A stretch of DNA of 41,487 nt from Prevotella sp. Its GTDB lineage: Bacteria > Bacteroidota > Bacteroidia > Bacteroidales > Bacteroidaceae. The first letter of the stretch is position 1. Each line of letters opens with the position of its first letter. The position numbers and the translations under genes are program-made. The notes under the pieces were generated by a model, which did not search any database, had not been told where the DNA came from, and saw nothing but the letters and a program-made list of their open reading frames with translations. Of the stretch, positions 1-7,837 are shown piece by piece. The DNA lies in NCBI GenBank assembly GCA_022783515.1, contig JALEWR010000097.1, forward strand, positions 1-41,487, written 5' to 3'.

Positions 1-118
1 CACAGCAGCGGGTCTGTTCAGGATTTGCACCTGATTCCCTTTTCACCGCATGTCCATCAGGAAGGCTTTCCAGCTCCTCAGCCAACGACCATGCGACACC
101 AAACATTGATATGCCCTG
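1..118 (-). promoter_or_regulatory. Cobalamin (B12) riboswitch, cut by the window edge
   Basis: Read on the minus strand, the segment carries the conserved cobalamin aptamer core: a GGTG-containing 5' arm (TTTGGTGTCGCATGG), then AAAAGGGAATCAGGTGCAAA, then AACAGACCCGCTGCTGTG at the window edge. These correspond to the family's GGGAA..GGTG.AA..CC block and its CCCGC-CACTGT B12-box-like block, here with CTGCTGT in place of CCACTGT. The 3' end of the aptamer and the controlled gene lie left of position 1. In Bacteroidales such switches usually control B12 uptake (BtuB-type TonB receptors) or B12-dependent enzymes, so the missing gene is probably one of those. The 5' boundary is set by the -7 box next to it. 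Confidence 0.88.
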
Positions 119-126
119 CAAAGATA
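119..126 (-). promoter_or_regulatory. Bacteroidetes -7 promoter box of the riboswitch transcript
   Basis: TATCTTTG on the minus strand matches the Bacteroidetes -7 consensus TAnnTTTG exactly. Transcription would begin near 112-115, so the aptamer starts almost at +1. No clear TTTG is present at the -33 position; that stretch holds the repeated motif CGAACTCGCGTA (136-147 on the minus strand). A second match, TAAATTTG at 192-199 on the minus strand, could be an alternative upstream promoter. Confidence 0.6.
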
Positions 127-135
127 GGCATTTAT

Positions 136-157
136 TACGCGAGTTCGGCATATTAAT
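136..157 (-). repeat. Copy of the dispersed CGAACTCGCGTA motif
   Basis: On the minus strand this reads ATTAATATGCCGAACTCGCG followed by TA. The 12-mer CGAACTCGCGTA occurs again at 8483-8494 (+) and 18788-18799 (+), each time preceded by TTAAT plus six or seven bases. In the other two places it ends a longer dispersed noncoding repeat. Confidence 0.7.
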
Positions 158-199
158 CCAAAAACTTAACGGTAGATTCCAATAGCAAGTGCAAATTTA

Positions 200-868
200 C
201 CCCAATCGACCATTAGACATTAACAACCCGTAATCTCCTTTGTAACTGACTGTAAAAAGTCACTTACAAAGACAATTTCTAATAGCGGTCATTAGAAAAC
301 ACCTAACTGGATGCTTTTGGACTCTAATAACCGATTTGGATTTAACAGAAAAAAACTTTCCCTCATCGTAGAAATTGACCAATAAAAATCGAGTATTATA
401 ACACCGATAAAGCCTTGTTTTTAAAACAACAGAGAGGAAAGCGAGCAAATAAGTCATTCTCACAATACACTGATAACCAAGCATTTGCCAAATCTTCCAA
501 ACAATTACACTCCCACCTCGGTCTTTCTTGCCCAGCAAAACAGTCTGTTTTGCTTGCTCAAAGACATCCTTTCGCCTCCTGATATGACTGCTTTGACCAG
601 AGAAAACCTATTGTTTGACCTCACAATTGCTATCCTCTAATGCCAAGCTGCCATAAAAAGCATGATATAACAGCTATTTTGCAACAGTTTCATCCTTCGT
701 TTTCGGCCTTCTCCCACCCTTTTTTTTCTATTTCAAGAATCATCAATGTACAAATATTTTACCGCAACATGAGAAAATGACCAACTTGAAGATGAGCAAT
801 GACATTCATCATCCGGAACAAAAAACAGAGGATGTATCAAAAAAATGACACACCCTCCGGTATATTGT
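200..868. other. Gene-poor AT-rich stretch
   Basis: No convincing gene is seen. The track's minus-strand ORF 260..538 has no family resemblance, an unusual mix of Cys, Arg and Phe, and no promoter or ribosome-binding signal. The ORF 799..1056 (+) is the antisense shadow of the outer-membrane protein gene. The stretch separates the riboswitch-controlled transcript from the 3' end of the gene at 901-1392. Confidence 0.55.
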
Positions 869-869
869 T

Positions 870-891
870 GTACCCGCCTTACTGGCGGTAC
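870..891 (-). terminator. Hairpin just past the outer-membrane protein gene
   Basis: GTACCCGCC, a five-base loop, and GGCGGTAC form a stem with one bulged base, starting about 10 bases after the stop codon of the minus-strand gene. There is no U-run directly after it; a run of T occurs only further on, past ACACCCTCCGG. It may act as a terminator or a 3'-end stabiliser. Confidence 0.4.
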
Positions 892-900
892 GCTAATGAT

Positions 901-1392
901 TTAGAGATGATAAGCAAAACCTACCCCCAAAACAACTTGGTTATAGTTGTTGATAATCTGGTATTTCAATTCAGCGTTAAGCTTCAATCTTTCAGAGAGG
1001 TCGTATTGAATACCGCCACCCAAATTAACAGCGATTTTACCAGTAGATGCAGATGAAGATTTCAAGCCTTCAATTTCGATACCCGATACAGTCCAGTTTG
1101 TATAACCTAAACCTGCGAGGGGATAAACCTTCCAATCGTCGCTCAAGTCGATGAGATAGTGAAGATTTGCGTTCAAATCCCACATGCTGAGATAGTTTTT
1201 CTTGAAGAAATAGTCGAAAGAAGCCTCACCACGGAAACGATCGGTAAAATAGTATTGACCTTTAACGCCAACACCGAGGTTTTCAATTTCAGTACCATAA
1301 GAGAGGGTTGCACCCACTGCCTTTTCTCCTTGTTGTGCTGATGCACTCATGCATGTCAACATCATGAACATGCCAAACAAAAACTTTTTCAT
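901..1392 (-). CDS. Small outer-membrane beta-barrel protein
   Basis: The 163-residue product starts with a signal peptide (MKKFLFGMFMMLTCMSASAQ, cleavage expected after SAQ). The rest alternates polar and hydrophobic residues in short strands, as in eight-stranded OmpX/OmpW/OmpA-like barrels (outer-membrane beta-barrel domain PF13505): AVGATLSYG, LGVGVKGQYYF, RGEASFDYFF, WDLNANLHYLI, VYPLAGLGY, IAVNLGGGIQYDL, LKLNAELKYQI and QVVLGVGFAYHL. The ending in alternating hydrophobic/aromatic residues fits a last barrel strand recognised by the BAM machine. The family has no single defined function; roles range from adhesion to small porins. The gene stands alone with a strong promoter and a leader of about 130 nt, suggesting an independently controlled transcript. 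Confidence 0.85.
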   Translation of the reverse strand: MKKFLFGMFMMLTCMSASAQQGEKAVGATLSYGTEIENLGVGVKGQYYFTDRFRGEASFDYFFKKNYLSMWDLNANLHYLIDLSDDWKVYPLAGLGYTNWTVSGIEIEGLKSSSASTGKIAVNLGGGIQYDLSERLKLNAELKYQIINNYNQVVLGVGFAYHL

Positions 1393-1526
1393 TGTTGTTA
1401 AATTTTAGATTGTCTATAAATTAAAACATAAATTTCATTCAATCCCCCCCTTGACATCATATCAAAATAAGGAATAAAACCATTGGAGACAGAAGCCCCA
1501 ACAGCTATAATCTAACATTATGTGTA

Positions 1527-1557
1527 CAAAGATATAAAAAGTTAACGAATGTACAAA
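1527..1557 (-). promoter_or_regulatory. Bacteroidetes promoter of the beta-barrel gene
   Basis: On the minus strand TTTG (1554-1557) is followed after 19 bases by TATCTTTG (1527-1534), a full match to the -33/-7 pattern. Transcription would start near 1520, leaving a leader of about 128 nt that contains a run of seven G (1444-1450 on the complementary strand). Confidence 0.7.
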
Positions 1558-1671
1558 TTTTTATAAAATAAATTATACGCCATGCTATTGAGTATAACCC
1601 GAACCGGTGTATTAAATACACTTTTTTATAAATCGATTAGCAAATAATCAGCCTCTCTGCAAAATATTCTG

Positions 1672-1679
1672 TACTTTTG
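1672..1679 (+). promoter_or_regulatory. Bacteroidetes -7 box of the LPS-sugar operon
   Basis: TACTTTTG matches TAnnTTTG. The expected start site near 1686 gives a leader of only about 13 nt before the ATG at 1699. No TTTG lies at the -33 position. Confidence 0.6.
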
Positions 1680-1698
1680 CAAACAAAAAATAAGGCAA

Positions 1699-3321
1699 AT
1701 GAAACGTTTCTTTTGGATATTCCTTTTATGCGTGGCAGCATTCCATGTTAACAACACTGCATTACTGCCCGATATTATGGAATGTCGCAACCTGGTTACA
1801 GCTCGTGAGATGGTGAGCGATGATGCGTGGTTGGTGCCAACGATGAATGGCAACCTGCGACTGGAAAAGCCTCCCTTGCCTACTTGGGTGGCAGGAGCAA
1901 TAGAAAAGGTTTCTCCCGACAATTTCGCCGCCCAACGCATGGCGGCCGGTGTGACAGGTATGCTTTGGGTCTTGTTTTTTTACCTGATGGCGAAGCGTTT
2001 GACTCGCCGGGACGATTATGCTTTTATAGCGACTTTGGTGTTTCTCACTTGCTATCAAATCGTATTGATGGGACGTACTGCCACCTGGGATATCTATTGC
2101 CATGCGTTTATGATGGGAGCCATCTTTTTTCTCTGGCGAGCTTTTTATGACGACGAGGTTGAAGGAAAGCACACACCACTGTTTCATTTTTTAGGAGCAG
2201 GCGTGTTCATGGGTTTATCGTTCTTGAGCAAAGGCCCTGTTTCGTTTTATGCCCTGCTATTACCTTTTCTTATTGCCGCCTTGTCTTATCAACGGCCCAA
2301 CATGAGGGGGAAATGGAGCGGCATGGCTGTAATGGTTATTGTATGCTTGGTCATCAGTGCCTGGTGGTATCTGTATCTGCGTATCTTCCATGCCGATGAG
2401 ATGCAAGCAGTGTTTCATAAAGAAACAGGAGCGTGGATCAATCGTAATGTACGCCCCTTTTGGTATTACTGGCGTTTCTTTACCGAGACAGGCGTATGGG
2501 CCATATTGATGCTGGCGGCTTTGTACATTCCTTACTGGAAGAAACAATTGACATGGAAAAAAGAATATCTTTTTGCCATCACTTGGGTATTATCCGCCTT
2601 GGTTTTGCTATCGCTCATGCCCGAGAAAAAGATGCGTTATCTCCTACCCATGATGGTGCCTTGTGCTTTATCGGTGGCTTTTATACTGTTACACCTTTGT
2701 CGGGAGAACAACAAGGTGAACCGCATTTTATTATGGCTGAATGGTGGCGTGGTGGCGTTAGTGTGTTGGGCTTTGCCCATAGCTCTCTTTGTGTTGAAAC
2801 TCAATGAAACAGCATTAAACGCCTTTCAAACCGTTGCGGCGGTAATCATCTTCCCGTTAATTGGCTTGTGGGTGATATATGCGGTAAGGAAAAACAACGT
2901 AAACGGCTTTGTGTACGGCGTGGTGGCTATCTTTGTGGCTGCCGAATGTTTGTTGATGGGAGCTATCGGACAGACATTGGGCAATCCGCATTTTCGTTCA
3001 ATTGAAGAAACCCGCAAGCTAAAAACACTGAATGGAATACCTTTTTATAGTCCGGCAGACGAAGAGCTGCGTATCGAAATGGTGTATGCAGCACATCGTA
3101 AAATATTGCCTTTGGAACTGACCGACTCGGCAAAGCTCATGTCATCATTGCCTTGCGTGGTGGTTTCGCAAAAACCAATCGACCAGGCTATTCCTCCTAG
3201 GCTACTCCATCTGCTGAAAACAGAACATATCGGCGACTACGACGACAATCGCCTGCCTAAGCACAGCAGACACTATAACACACTGTTTCTTAACCATGTC
3301 ACTCTCTTAAAACAAAAATAA
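1699..3321 (+). CDS. ArnT/PMT-like GT-C glycosyltransferase (GT39/GT83 type)
   Basis: This is a 540-residue polytopic membrane protein. After the first membrane segment comes a periplasmic loop with the acidic DIME motif (Asp25, Glu28) and then RLEKPPLPTW, the signature stretch of ArnT-like enzymes, which take a sugar from a polyprenyl phosphate and place it on lipid A or another acceptor at the periplasmic face. About ten hydrophobic segments follow, with the late PEKKMRYLLPMM loop also typical of the family; the last 110 residues are a soluble domain. E. coli ArnT transfers aminoarabinose, but no other arn synthesis gene is nearby. The downstream UDP-glucuronate 4-epimerase suggests a hexuronic acid donor instead. 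The next gene starts three bases after the stop. Family is sure; sugar and acceptor are inferred. Confidence 0.88.
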   Translation: MKRFFWIFLLCVAAFHVNNTALLPDIMECRNLVTAREMVSDDAWLVPTMNGNLRLEKPPLPTWVAGAIEKVSPDNFAAQRMAAGVTGMLWVLFFYLMAKRLTRRDDYAFIATLVFLTCYQIVLMGRTATWDIYCHAFMMGAIFFLWRAFYDDEVEGKHTPLFHFLGAGVFMGLSFLSKGPVSFYALLLPFLIAALSYQRPNMRGKWSGMAVMVIVCLVISAWWYLYLRIFHADEMQAVFHKETGAWINRNVRPFWYYWRFFTETGVWAILMLAALYIPYWKKQLTWKKEYLFAITWVLSALVLLSLMPEKKMRYLLPMMVPCALSVAFILLHLCRENNKVNRILLWLNGGVVALVCWALPIALFVLKLNETALNAFQTVAAVIIFPLIGLWVIYAVRKNNVNGFVYGVVAIFVAAECLLMGAIGQTLGNPHFRSIEETRKLKTLNGIPFYSPADEELRIEMVYAAHRKILPLELTDSAKLMSSLPCVVVSQKPIDQAIPPRLLHLLKTEHIGDYDDNRLPKHSRHYNTLFLNHVTLLKQK

Positions 3322-3324
3322 GCA

Positions 3325-4065
3325 ATGAATAATACATCCCAATACGAACTCACCATTGTGGTTCCTATCTACAATGAAGAAGACAATATGCAGCGTTTGG
3401 AACAAGAGTTGACGGCGTTCTTGCCCAAAGCCCATGTAAAGTCTTGTGTGTTGCTGGTCAATGACGGGTCGAAAGACAAGAGTTTATCTATGATACAAGA
3501 AATCTGCGAGCGTCATACCGACTTCTTCTATATCAGCTTGCGAGAAAATAAGGGGCTGAGTACGGCCCTCAAAGCCGGAATTGACATAACGGAGAGTCGC
3601 TATGTGGGGTATATAGATTCAGACTTGCAGACAGCTCCGGAAGACTTTAACCTACTGTTGCAATATGCTCCCGATTATCAATTGGTTTCGGGCATCCGTG
3701 CCAAGCGTAAAGACACACCCTTTAAACGCCTGCAATCGAAGATAGCCAATGGATTTCGACGTAAGATGACAGGCGATACTGCAACAGATACGGGTTGTCC
3801 CTTAAAGGTGATGTGGACAGATTATGCTCAGCGTATCCCGTTCTTCGATGGCATGCATCGCTTTCTGCCTGCCCTAATGATGCTGGAAGACGGAAAGTTT
3901 AAAGAGATTGCAGTGCGACACTTCCCGCGTATCGCCGGTGTCTCAAAATATCATCTGTGGAACAGGCTGGTGGGACCATTCAAGGATTGCTTTGCCTATC
4001 GCTGGATGAAGAAGAGATATATACGCTATGAAATAGCTAAGGAGAATTTAATGCATCATTCGTAA
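3325..4065 (+). CDS. GT2 polyprenyl-phosphate glycosyltransferase (DPM1/ArnC-like)
   Basis: The 246-residue product has a GT-A fold pattern: TIVVPIYNEEDN at the N terminus, the nucleotide-sugar/metal motif DSD at residues 98-100 inside YIDSDLQTAPEDF, and the DPM1-like LRENKGLSTALKAG segment. It lacks the two C-terminal membrane helices of ArnC and GtrB, so it resembles the short dolichol-phosphate-mannose-synthase type acting at the cytoplasmic membrane face. The expected reaction is transfer of a sugar from a UDP-sugar to undecaprenyl phosphate, giving the donor used by the preceding GT-C enzyme. Tight spacing to that gene (three bases) supports one transcript. Given the epimerase in this operon, UDP-galacturonate is a reasonable substrate guess. 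Confidence 0.87.
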   Translation: MNNTSQYELTIVVPIYNEEDNMQRLEQELTAFLPKAHVKSCVLLVNDGSKDKSLSMIQEICERHTDFFYISLRENKGLSTALKAGIDITESRYVGYIDSDLQTAPEDFNLLLQYAPDYQLVSGIRAKRKDTPFKRLQSKIANGFRRKMTGDTATDTGCPLKVMWTDYAQRIPFFDGMHRFLPALMMLEDGKFKEIAVRHFPRIAGVSKYHLWNRLVGPFKDCFAYRWMKKRYIRYEIAKENLMHHS

Positions 4066-4169
4066 TTCATACAACATAATGTCTGGTTGAGAAGCGGAAT
4101 TACTCACCAACTTGCCGGTGGACGAACGCATAGGTTCGCTCCTACATTCGCATTCATCACCCTCAAGGC

Positions 4170-4200
4170 AAGAACTCATCAACTCAAGAACTCATCAACA
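4170..4200 (+). repeat. Two-copy 15-16-bp tandem repeat
   Basis: AAGAACTCATCAACTC is followed directly by AAGAACTCATCAACA in the 147-bp gap between the GT2 and LAB_N genes. No promoter is evident in the gap, so it is probably transcribed spacer. A hairpin-capable GAACGCATAGGTTC lies upstream of it. Confidence 0.6.
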
Positions 4201-4212
4201 TAAAAGCGAAAA

Positions 4213-4836
4213 ATGTCCGATACATTGATGTTTGCCATTGGTTTTTTGGCACAAGGCTTTTTCTCGGCTCGCATCCTCGTGCAGTGGATTATGTCGGAAC
4301 GTAGTCATCAAGTGGTTTCCCCGAGTGTTTACTGGGTGTGCAGCCTGGTGGGAAGCGTCTTGCTCTTTACATACGGCTGGATGAGAGATGATTTTTCAAT
4401 TATTCTCGGACAAATACTTTCATATTACATCTACATATGGAACCTCAATGCGAAAGGCCTTTGGGGGCGGCTGCCTCTTGTGTTGCGTGGTTTAATCATA
4501 CTATTGCCTTTGGCGGCATTCATTCGCATGGCAAGCGACTTGCCTTTATTTGTCAACACTTTTTTACGCAATGACAAAGTTCCTTTACCACTTCTTATAT
4601 GGGGGTCTTTGGGACAGGTTATCTTTACCGTTCGTTTTATCTATCAATGGTATTATTCCTATCGTCGTCATCAATCCATTCTTCCTTTAGGTTTTTGGCT
4701 GATAAGTTTGATAGGGTCGGGTATTATCATTTCGTATGGTATTTTCAGGTTAGACCCCGTCATTGTCATCGGACAGTCGTTCGGGTTTGTAGCCTACATC
4801 CGTAACATGATACTGTATAAACAAAGTAAACAATGA
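4213..4836 (+). CDS. Membrane protein with two LAB_N (lipid A biosynthesis N-terminal) domains
   Basis: The 207-residue product consists of two similar halves of three membrane segments each. Both carry the LAB_N pattern: half one has GFLAQGFFSARILVQWIMSE, then PSVYWVCSLVGS and the DDFSIILGQ motif; half two has GSLGQVIFTVRFIYQW, then PLGFWLISLIGS and LDPVIVIGQ. LAB_N proteins have no settled biochemical role but recur next to DPM1-like and ArnT-like genes. Two triple-helix repeats resemble SWEET/PQ-loop carriers, so a role in moving or presenting the polyprenyl-linked sugar is possible (inference). Its end overlaps the next gene by four bases (ATGA), implying translational coupling. Confidence 0.85.
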   Translation: MSDTLMFAIGFLAQGFFSARILVQWIMSERSHQVVSPSVYWVCSLVGSVLLFTYGWMRDDFSIILGQILSYYIYIWNLNAKGLWGRLPLVLRGLIILLPLAAFIRMASDLPLFVNTFLRNDKVPLPLLIWGSLGQVIFTVRFIYQWYYSYRRHQSILPLGFWLISLIGSGIIISYGIFRLDPVIVIGQSFGFVAYIRNMILYKQSKQ

Positions 4837-5849
4837 AAATACTAATAACAGGTACTGCCGGCTTTATCGGTTTTCATTTGGTAAAAGCACTCGCCGGCAC
4901 TAACCACGAAATAGTGGGCATAGACAATATCAACACCTACTACGACACCCATTTGAAGTATGGCAGATTAGCCGCCACAGGTATCTCGCGTGAAGCAATC
5001 TCACCGCTTGCTATGGTGCAAAGCTCCACCCTACCCTGCTATCGTTTTATTCAAATGGACTTGATGGATGCCTCATCCATTAACCAATTGTTTGCTCAAG
5101 AAAAATTCACGCATGTATGCCATCTGGCAGGACAAGCCGGAGTGAGATACTCCATCGAACACCCTGAAAGCTATATTGAGAGTAATGTCATGGGCTTTCT
5201 CCATATACTGGAAGCATGCAGGCACCATGGCGTGAAGAATTTGGTGTATGCCAGTTCGAGCAGTGTGTACGGAGATAATCCCGACGCTCCCTTCTCGGAA
5301 AGCGATTGTACTGATCATCCTGTCAGTCTCTATGCCGCCACAAAGAAAAGTAACGAACTGATGGCACACACCTATAGTACGCTATATGGCATTGCTACTG
5401 TTGGCTTACGCTTTTTCACGGTCTATGGGCCATGGGGACGCCCGGATATGGCACCCTTTAAATTTTTGAAGAGTATTTTAGAAGGGAAAACCATAGATGT
5501 GTATAATTATGGTGAGTGTCGTCGCGACTTTACTTATATCGCCGATATAGTGGAAGGAATAAAACGAGTGCTGGAGGCGGCAGAATCAAAACAATCCTGC
5601 CACCACATCTACAATATAGGATGCTCGCACCCGGTGCATCTCATGGAATTTATTCAAACCTTGGAAGAAGTCTGCGGCAAAACAGCTCAAAAGCAATTCT
5701 TGCCTTTACAGCCCGGAGATGTACCGCTGACCTATGCAGACACAACCGCTTTGGAACGCGACTTTGGCTACCGCCCCTCCGTTCTTCTAAAAGAGGGCCT
5801 GCAAGAGTTTTATCAATGGTATAAAGACTACTATAAGGAGGACAAGTAA
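4833..5849 (+). CDS. UDP-glucuronate 4-epimerase (extended SDR)
   Basis: The 338-residue product has the Rossmann motif GTAGFIG (residues 7-13), the UDP-glucuronate-epimerase marker NINTYYD, then AGQAGVRYSI, YASSSSVYG and the catalytic pair Tyr167/Lys171 in SLYAATKK. It continues with LRFFTVYGPWGRPDMAPFKF and RDFTYIADI. This is the CapI/GAE pattern: NAD-dependent conversion of UDP-glucuronate to UDP-galacturonate in the cytoplasm. The start overlaps the LAB_N stop. As the last gene of the cluster, it probably supplies the nucleotide sugar for the GT2 enzyme. Related epimerases on UDP-glucose or UDP-GlcNAc lack this motif set, so the assignment is firm at subfamily level. Confidence 0.88.
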   Translation: MKILITGTAGFIGFHLVKALAGTNHEIVGIDNINTYYDTHLKYGRLAATGISREAISPLAMVQSSTLPCYRFIQMDLMDASSINQLFAQEKFTHVCHLAGQAGVRYSIEHPESYIESNVMGFLHILEACRHHGVKNLVYASSSSVYGDNPDAPFSESDCTDHPVSLYAATKKSNELMAHTYSTLYGIATVGLRFFTVYGPWGRPDMAPFKFLKSILEGKTIDVYNYGECRRDFTYIADIVEGIKRVLEAAESKQSCHHIYNIGCSHPVHLMEFIQTLEEVCGKTAQKQFLPLQPGDVPLTYADTTALERDFGYRPSVLLKEGLQEFYQWYKDYYKEDK

Positions 5850-5899
5850 TTTGAGTGTGTGAGTTGGTGAATTTGTGAGTTGGCATGTTGCCAAAGAGG

Positions 5900-5932
5900 A
5901 ATTGTGCATTATGAATTGTGCATTATGAATTA
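5900..5932 (+). repeat. Tandem 14-bp repeat upstream of tdk
   Basis: AATTGTGCATTATG occurs twice in direct succession (5900-5913 and 5914-5927) and a third partial AATTA follows. The array sits where the -33 region of the tdk promoter should be; each unit supplies a TTG. Confidence 0.75.
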
Positions 5933-5940
5933 GAAATGAT

Positions 5941-5948
5941 TATCTTTG
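5941..5948 (+). promoter_or_regulatory. -7 box of tdk; predicted leaderless transcript
   Basis: TATCTTTG matches TAnnTTTG. Its last base is only seven bases before the ATG at 5956, so the transcript should begin at or next to the start codon. A TTG at 5916-5918 lies 22 bases upstream and could serve as the -33 element. Confidence 0.6.
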
Positions 5949-5955
5949 TAGCGTT

Positions 5956-6528
5956 ATGGTAGATTATTTGGCAGGCGAAGCACACCGCCGAGGAAGAATA
6001 GAAGTTGTGTGCGGCTCGATGTTCTCGGGCAAAACCGAAGAACTGATCAGAAGAATGAAACGTGCTGTCTTTGCCAAACAGCGTGTGGTGATTTTTAAAC
6101 CCACCATCGACACACGCTATTCGGACGAAGACGTGGTGAGTCATGATAAAAACTCTATCCCTAGTACGCCCATCGATTCGTCATCGTCAATCCTTCTTTT
6201 GTCATCAGATATCGATGTAGTGGGAATAGACGAGGCACAATTTATGGACGAGGGGTTGATAGAAGTGTGCAACGAACTGGCCAACAGAGGCGTGCGTGTG
6301 ATTGTGGCAGGCTTGGATATGGACTTCAAGGGCATCCCCTTTGGCCCTATGCCCGGTCTTTGTGCCATAGCCGATGAGGTGACAAAGGTTCATGCCATCT
6401 GTGTAAAGTGTGGTTCTTTGGCGTATATCAGCCATCGCACGGTGAGTGGCGACAAACGTGTACTGCTCGGCGAGAAAGAAGAATATGAACCCCTCTGCCG
6501 CCATTGCTATCAAAAGGCGATGAGGTAG
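5956..6528 (+). CDS. tdk: Thymidine kinase, type II
   Basis: The 190-residue product phosphorylates thymidine with ATP in dTMP salvage. The P-loop GSMFSGKT is at residues 20-27. The Walker B/catalytic segment DEAQF is at 92-96 with Glu93 as expected base. The structural zinc site is formed by Cys149, Cys152, Cys181 and Cys184, and the thymidine-binding lasso region with YISH lies between the two cysteine pairs. Length and motif order match bacterial and human TK1-like enzymes. The ATG at 5956 is the only start that leaves the P-loop at the usual distance from the N terminus. It is separated from the epimerase by 106 bp with its own promoter. Confidence 0.95.
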   Translation: MVDYLAGEAHRRGRIEVVCGSMFSGKTEELIRRMKRAVFAKQRVVIFKPTIDTRYSDEDVVSHDKNSIPSTPIDSSSSILLLSSDIDVVGIDEAQFMDEGLIEVCNELANRGVRVIVAGLDMDFKGIPFGPMPGLCAIADEVTKVHAICVKCGSLAYISHRTVSGDKRVLLGEKEEYEPLCRHCYQKAMR

Positions 6529-6670
6529 CAGCCGGCCGGCTTTTGTGCCGGGTATTTCTATGTTTCCCTTGGTATCCTTAGGGTCATCCGGTTATCCATA
6601 GTTACCCATAGTTCTCCCTATGCAATCATAGGTTTATACCCCTTAACCCCTCTTTTAAAAGTCCCTCCCT

Positions 6671-7771
6671 ATGTTAGAAGGCAAAATCACTTTCGATAAA
6701 TTCATCAAAGGAGCATTGGCTGTTGTCCTGCTCCTGGCTGTATTGTTGGCAACCAATTATCTGAGCGGCGTATTGCTGCCTTTCTTCGCTGCATGGCTCT
6801 TGGCTTATCTGCTCAATCCGGTGGTCAACTTTGTGCAAAACAAGATGCGGGTAAAGGTGCGGGCCTTAGCCATTGTGTTCACCATGCTTGTACTCTTCAT
6901 TGTCATCGGAGGCATCATTTACCTTATCATACCACCCATGATAGAACAGTTCAAGATGCTGGGCAGTGTTATCGACAAGTATGTACAGCAAACCACGCAC
7001 AGCAACAGCTTGACACAAATGATAGGCGAATGGTTGAAAAGCCATCAAAAAGATATAGACACCCTACTTAATAGCAAGGACTTTCAAGAGGCTGTCAAAC
7101 AGGTAATGCCCAACTTCTTTTCGGTCTTGGGACAAACGGCCAATGTGGTATTGAGCGTCATTGCCTCGCTCATCACCTTAATATATATGTTCTTTATCCT
7201 CTTGGATTATGAATACCTGACCAACAATTGGGTAAAGATTTTTCCTAAAAAGAACCGCCCCTTCTGGCAAGAACTCATGGTAGACGTAGAACGAGTGCTG
7301 AACAATTATATTCGCGGCCAATCGATGGTGGCACTCAGCATGGGAGTGATGTTTTGTATCGGCTTAACGATTATCGATTTTCCCGTTGCCATAGGTTTGG
7401 GTATATTAATAGGTGTTCTCACCCTCGTGCCATACCTTCATTCGCTGGCGTTTATCCCCATCATCTTCCTTTCCTTGCTCAAAGCAGCCGACACAGGCGA
7501 AAACTTTTGGGTCGTCTTTGGCGGAGCCTGCCTGGTCTTTGCCATCATTCAAATCTCATTCGAGGCTTTTATCACACCCAAAATCATGAGTCAGGCGATG
7601 AATCTCAATCCTGCCATACTCTTACTTTCGCTTTCTGTATGGGGAGCCTTATTGGGTTTTATCGGTTTGATTATTGCCCTTCCACTGACCACACTCATCA
7701 TTGCCTACTGGCAGCGATATGTCACAAAAGAGCATGATTTGCAAGAAACTGACGAAAAAAGTAAAGAATAA
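6671..7771 (+). CDS. AI-2E family transporter (PF01594)
   Basis: The 366-residue membrane protein has the family layout. Two hydrophobic hairpins at the N terminus (LLLAVLLATNYLSGVLLPFFAAWLLAYLLNPVV, then a segment ending in IIYLIIPPMIEQ) are followed by a long soluble stretch (about residues 100-155) and a C-terminal group of membrane segments. The last part contains the typical ALSMGVMFCIGLTIID, GVLTLVPYLHS and ITPKIMSQAMNLNPA motifs. Members were first proposed to export autoinducer-2, but others exchange sodium for protons or have unknown substrates, so the name does not fix the function. The 142-bp gap before it has short CCATAGTT-like repeats and no clear promoter; tRNA-Lys follows. Confidence 0.88.
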   Translation: MLEGKITFDKFIKGALAVVLLLAVLLATNYLSGVLLPFFAAWLLAYLLNPVVNFVQNKMRVKVRALAIVFTMLVLFIVIGGIIYLIIPPMIEQFKMLGSVIDKYVQQTTHSNSLTQMIGEWLKSHQKDIDTLLNSKDFQEAVKQVMPNFFSVLGQTANVVLSVIASLITLIYMFFILLDYEYLTNNWVKIFPKKNRPFWQELMVDVERVLNNYIRGQSMVALSMGVMFCIGLTIIDFPVAIGLGILIGVLTLVPYLHSLAFIPIIFLSLLKAADTGENFWVVFGGACLVFAIIQISFEAFITPKIMSQAMNLNPAILLLSLSVWGALLGFIGLIIALPLTTLIIAYWQRYVTKEHDLQETDEKSKE

Positions 7772-7803
7772 TTTGGAAGATATAAAAAAAAGATATACCT
7801 TTG
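7772..7803 (+). promoter_or_regulatory. Promoter of tRNA-Lys
   Basis: TTTG (7772-7775), a 20-base spacer and TACCTTTG (7796-7803) form a textbook Bacteroidetes promoter. The start would be about 30 nt before the tRNA 5' end. Confidence 0.75.
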
Positions 7804-7837
7804 CACTCGCAAAACGGATATGACGTCTTGTTGGAAA

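Noticed and set aside
260-538. 92-residue minus-strand ORF
   Set aside because: No family motif, no promoter or ribosome-site signal, and composition unlike the real genes here.
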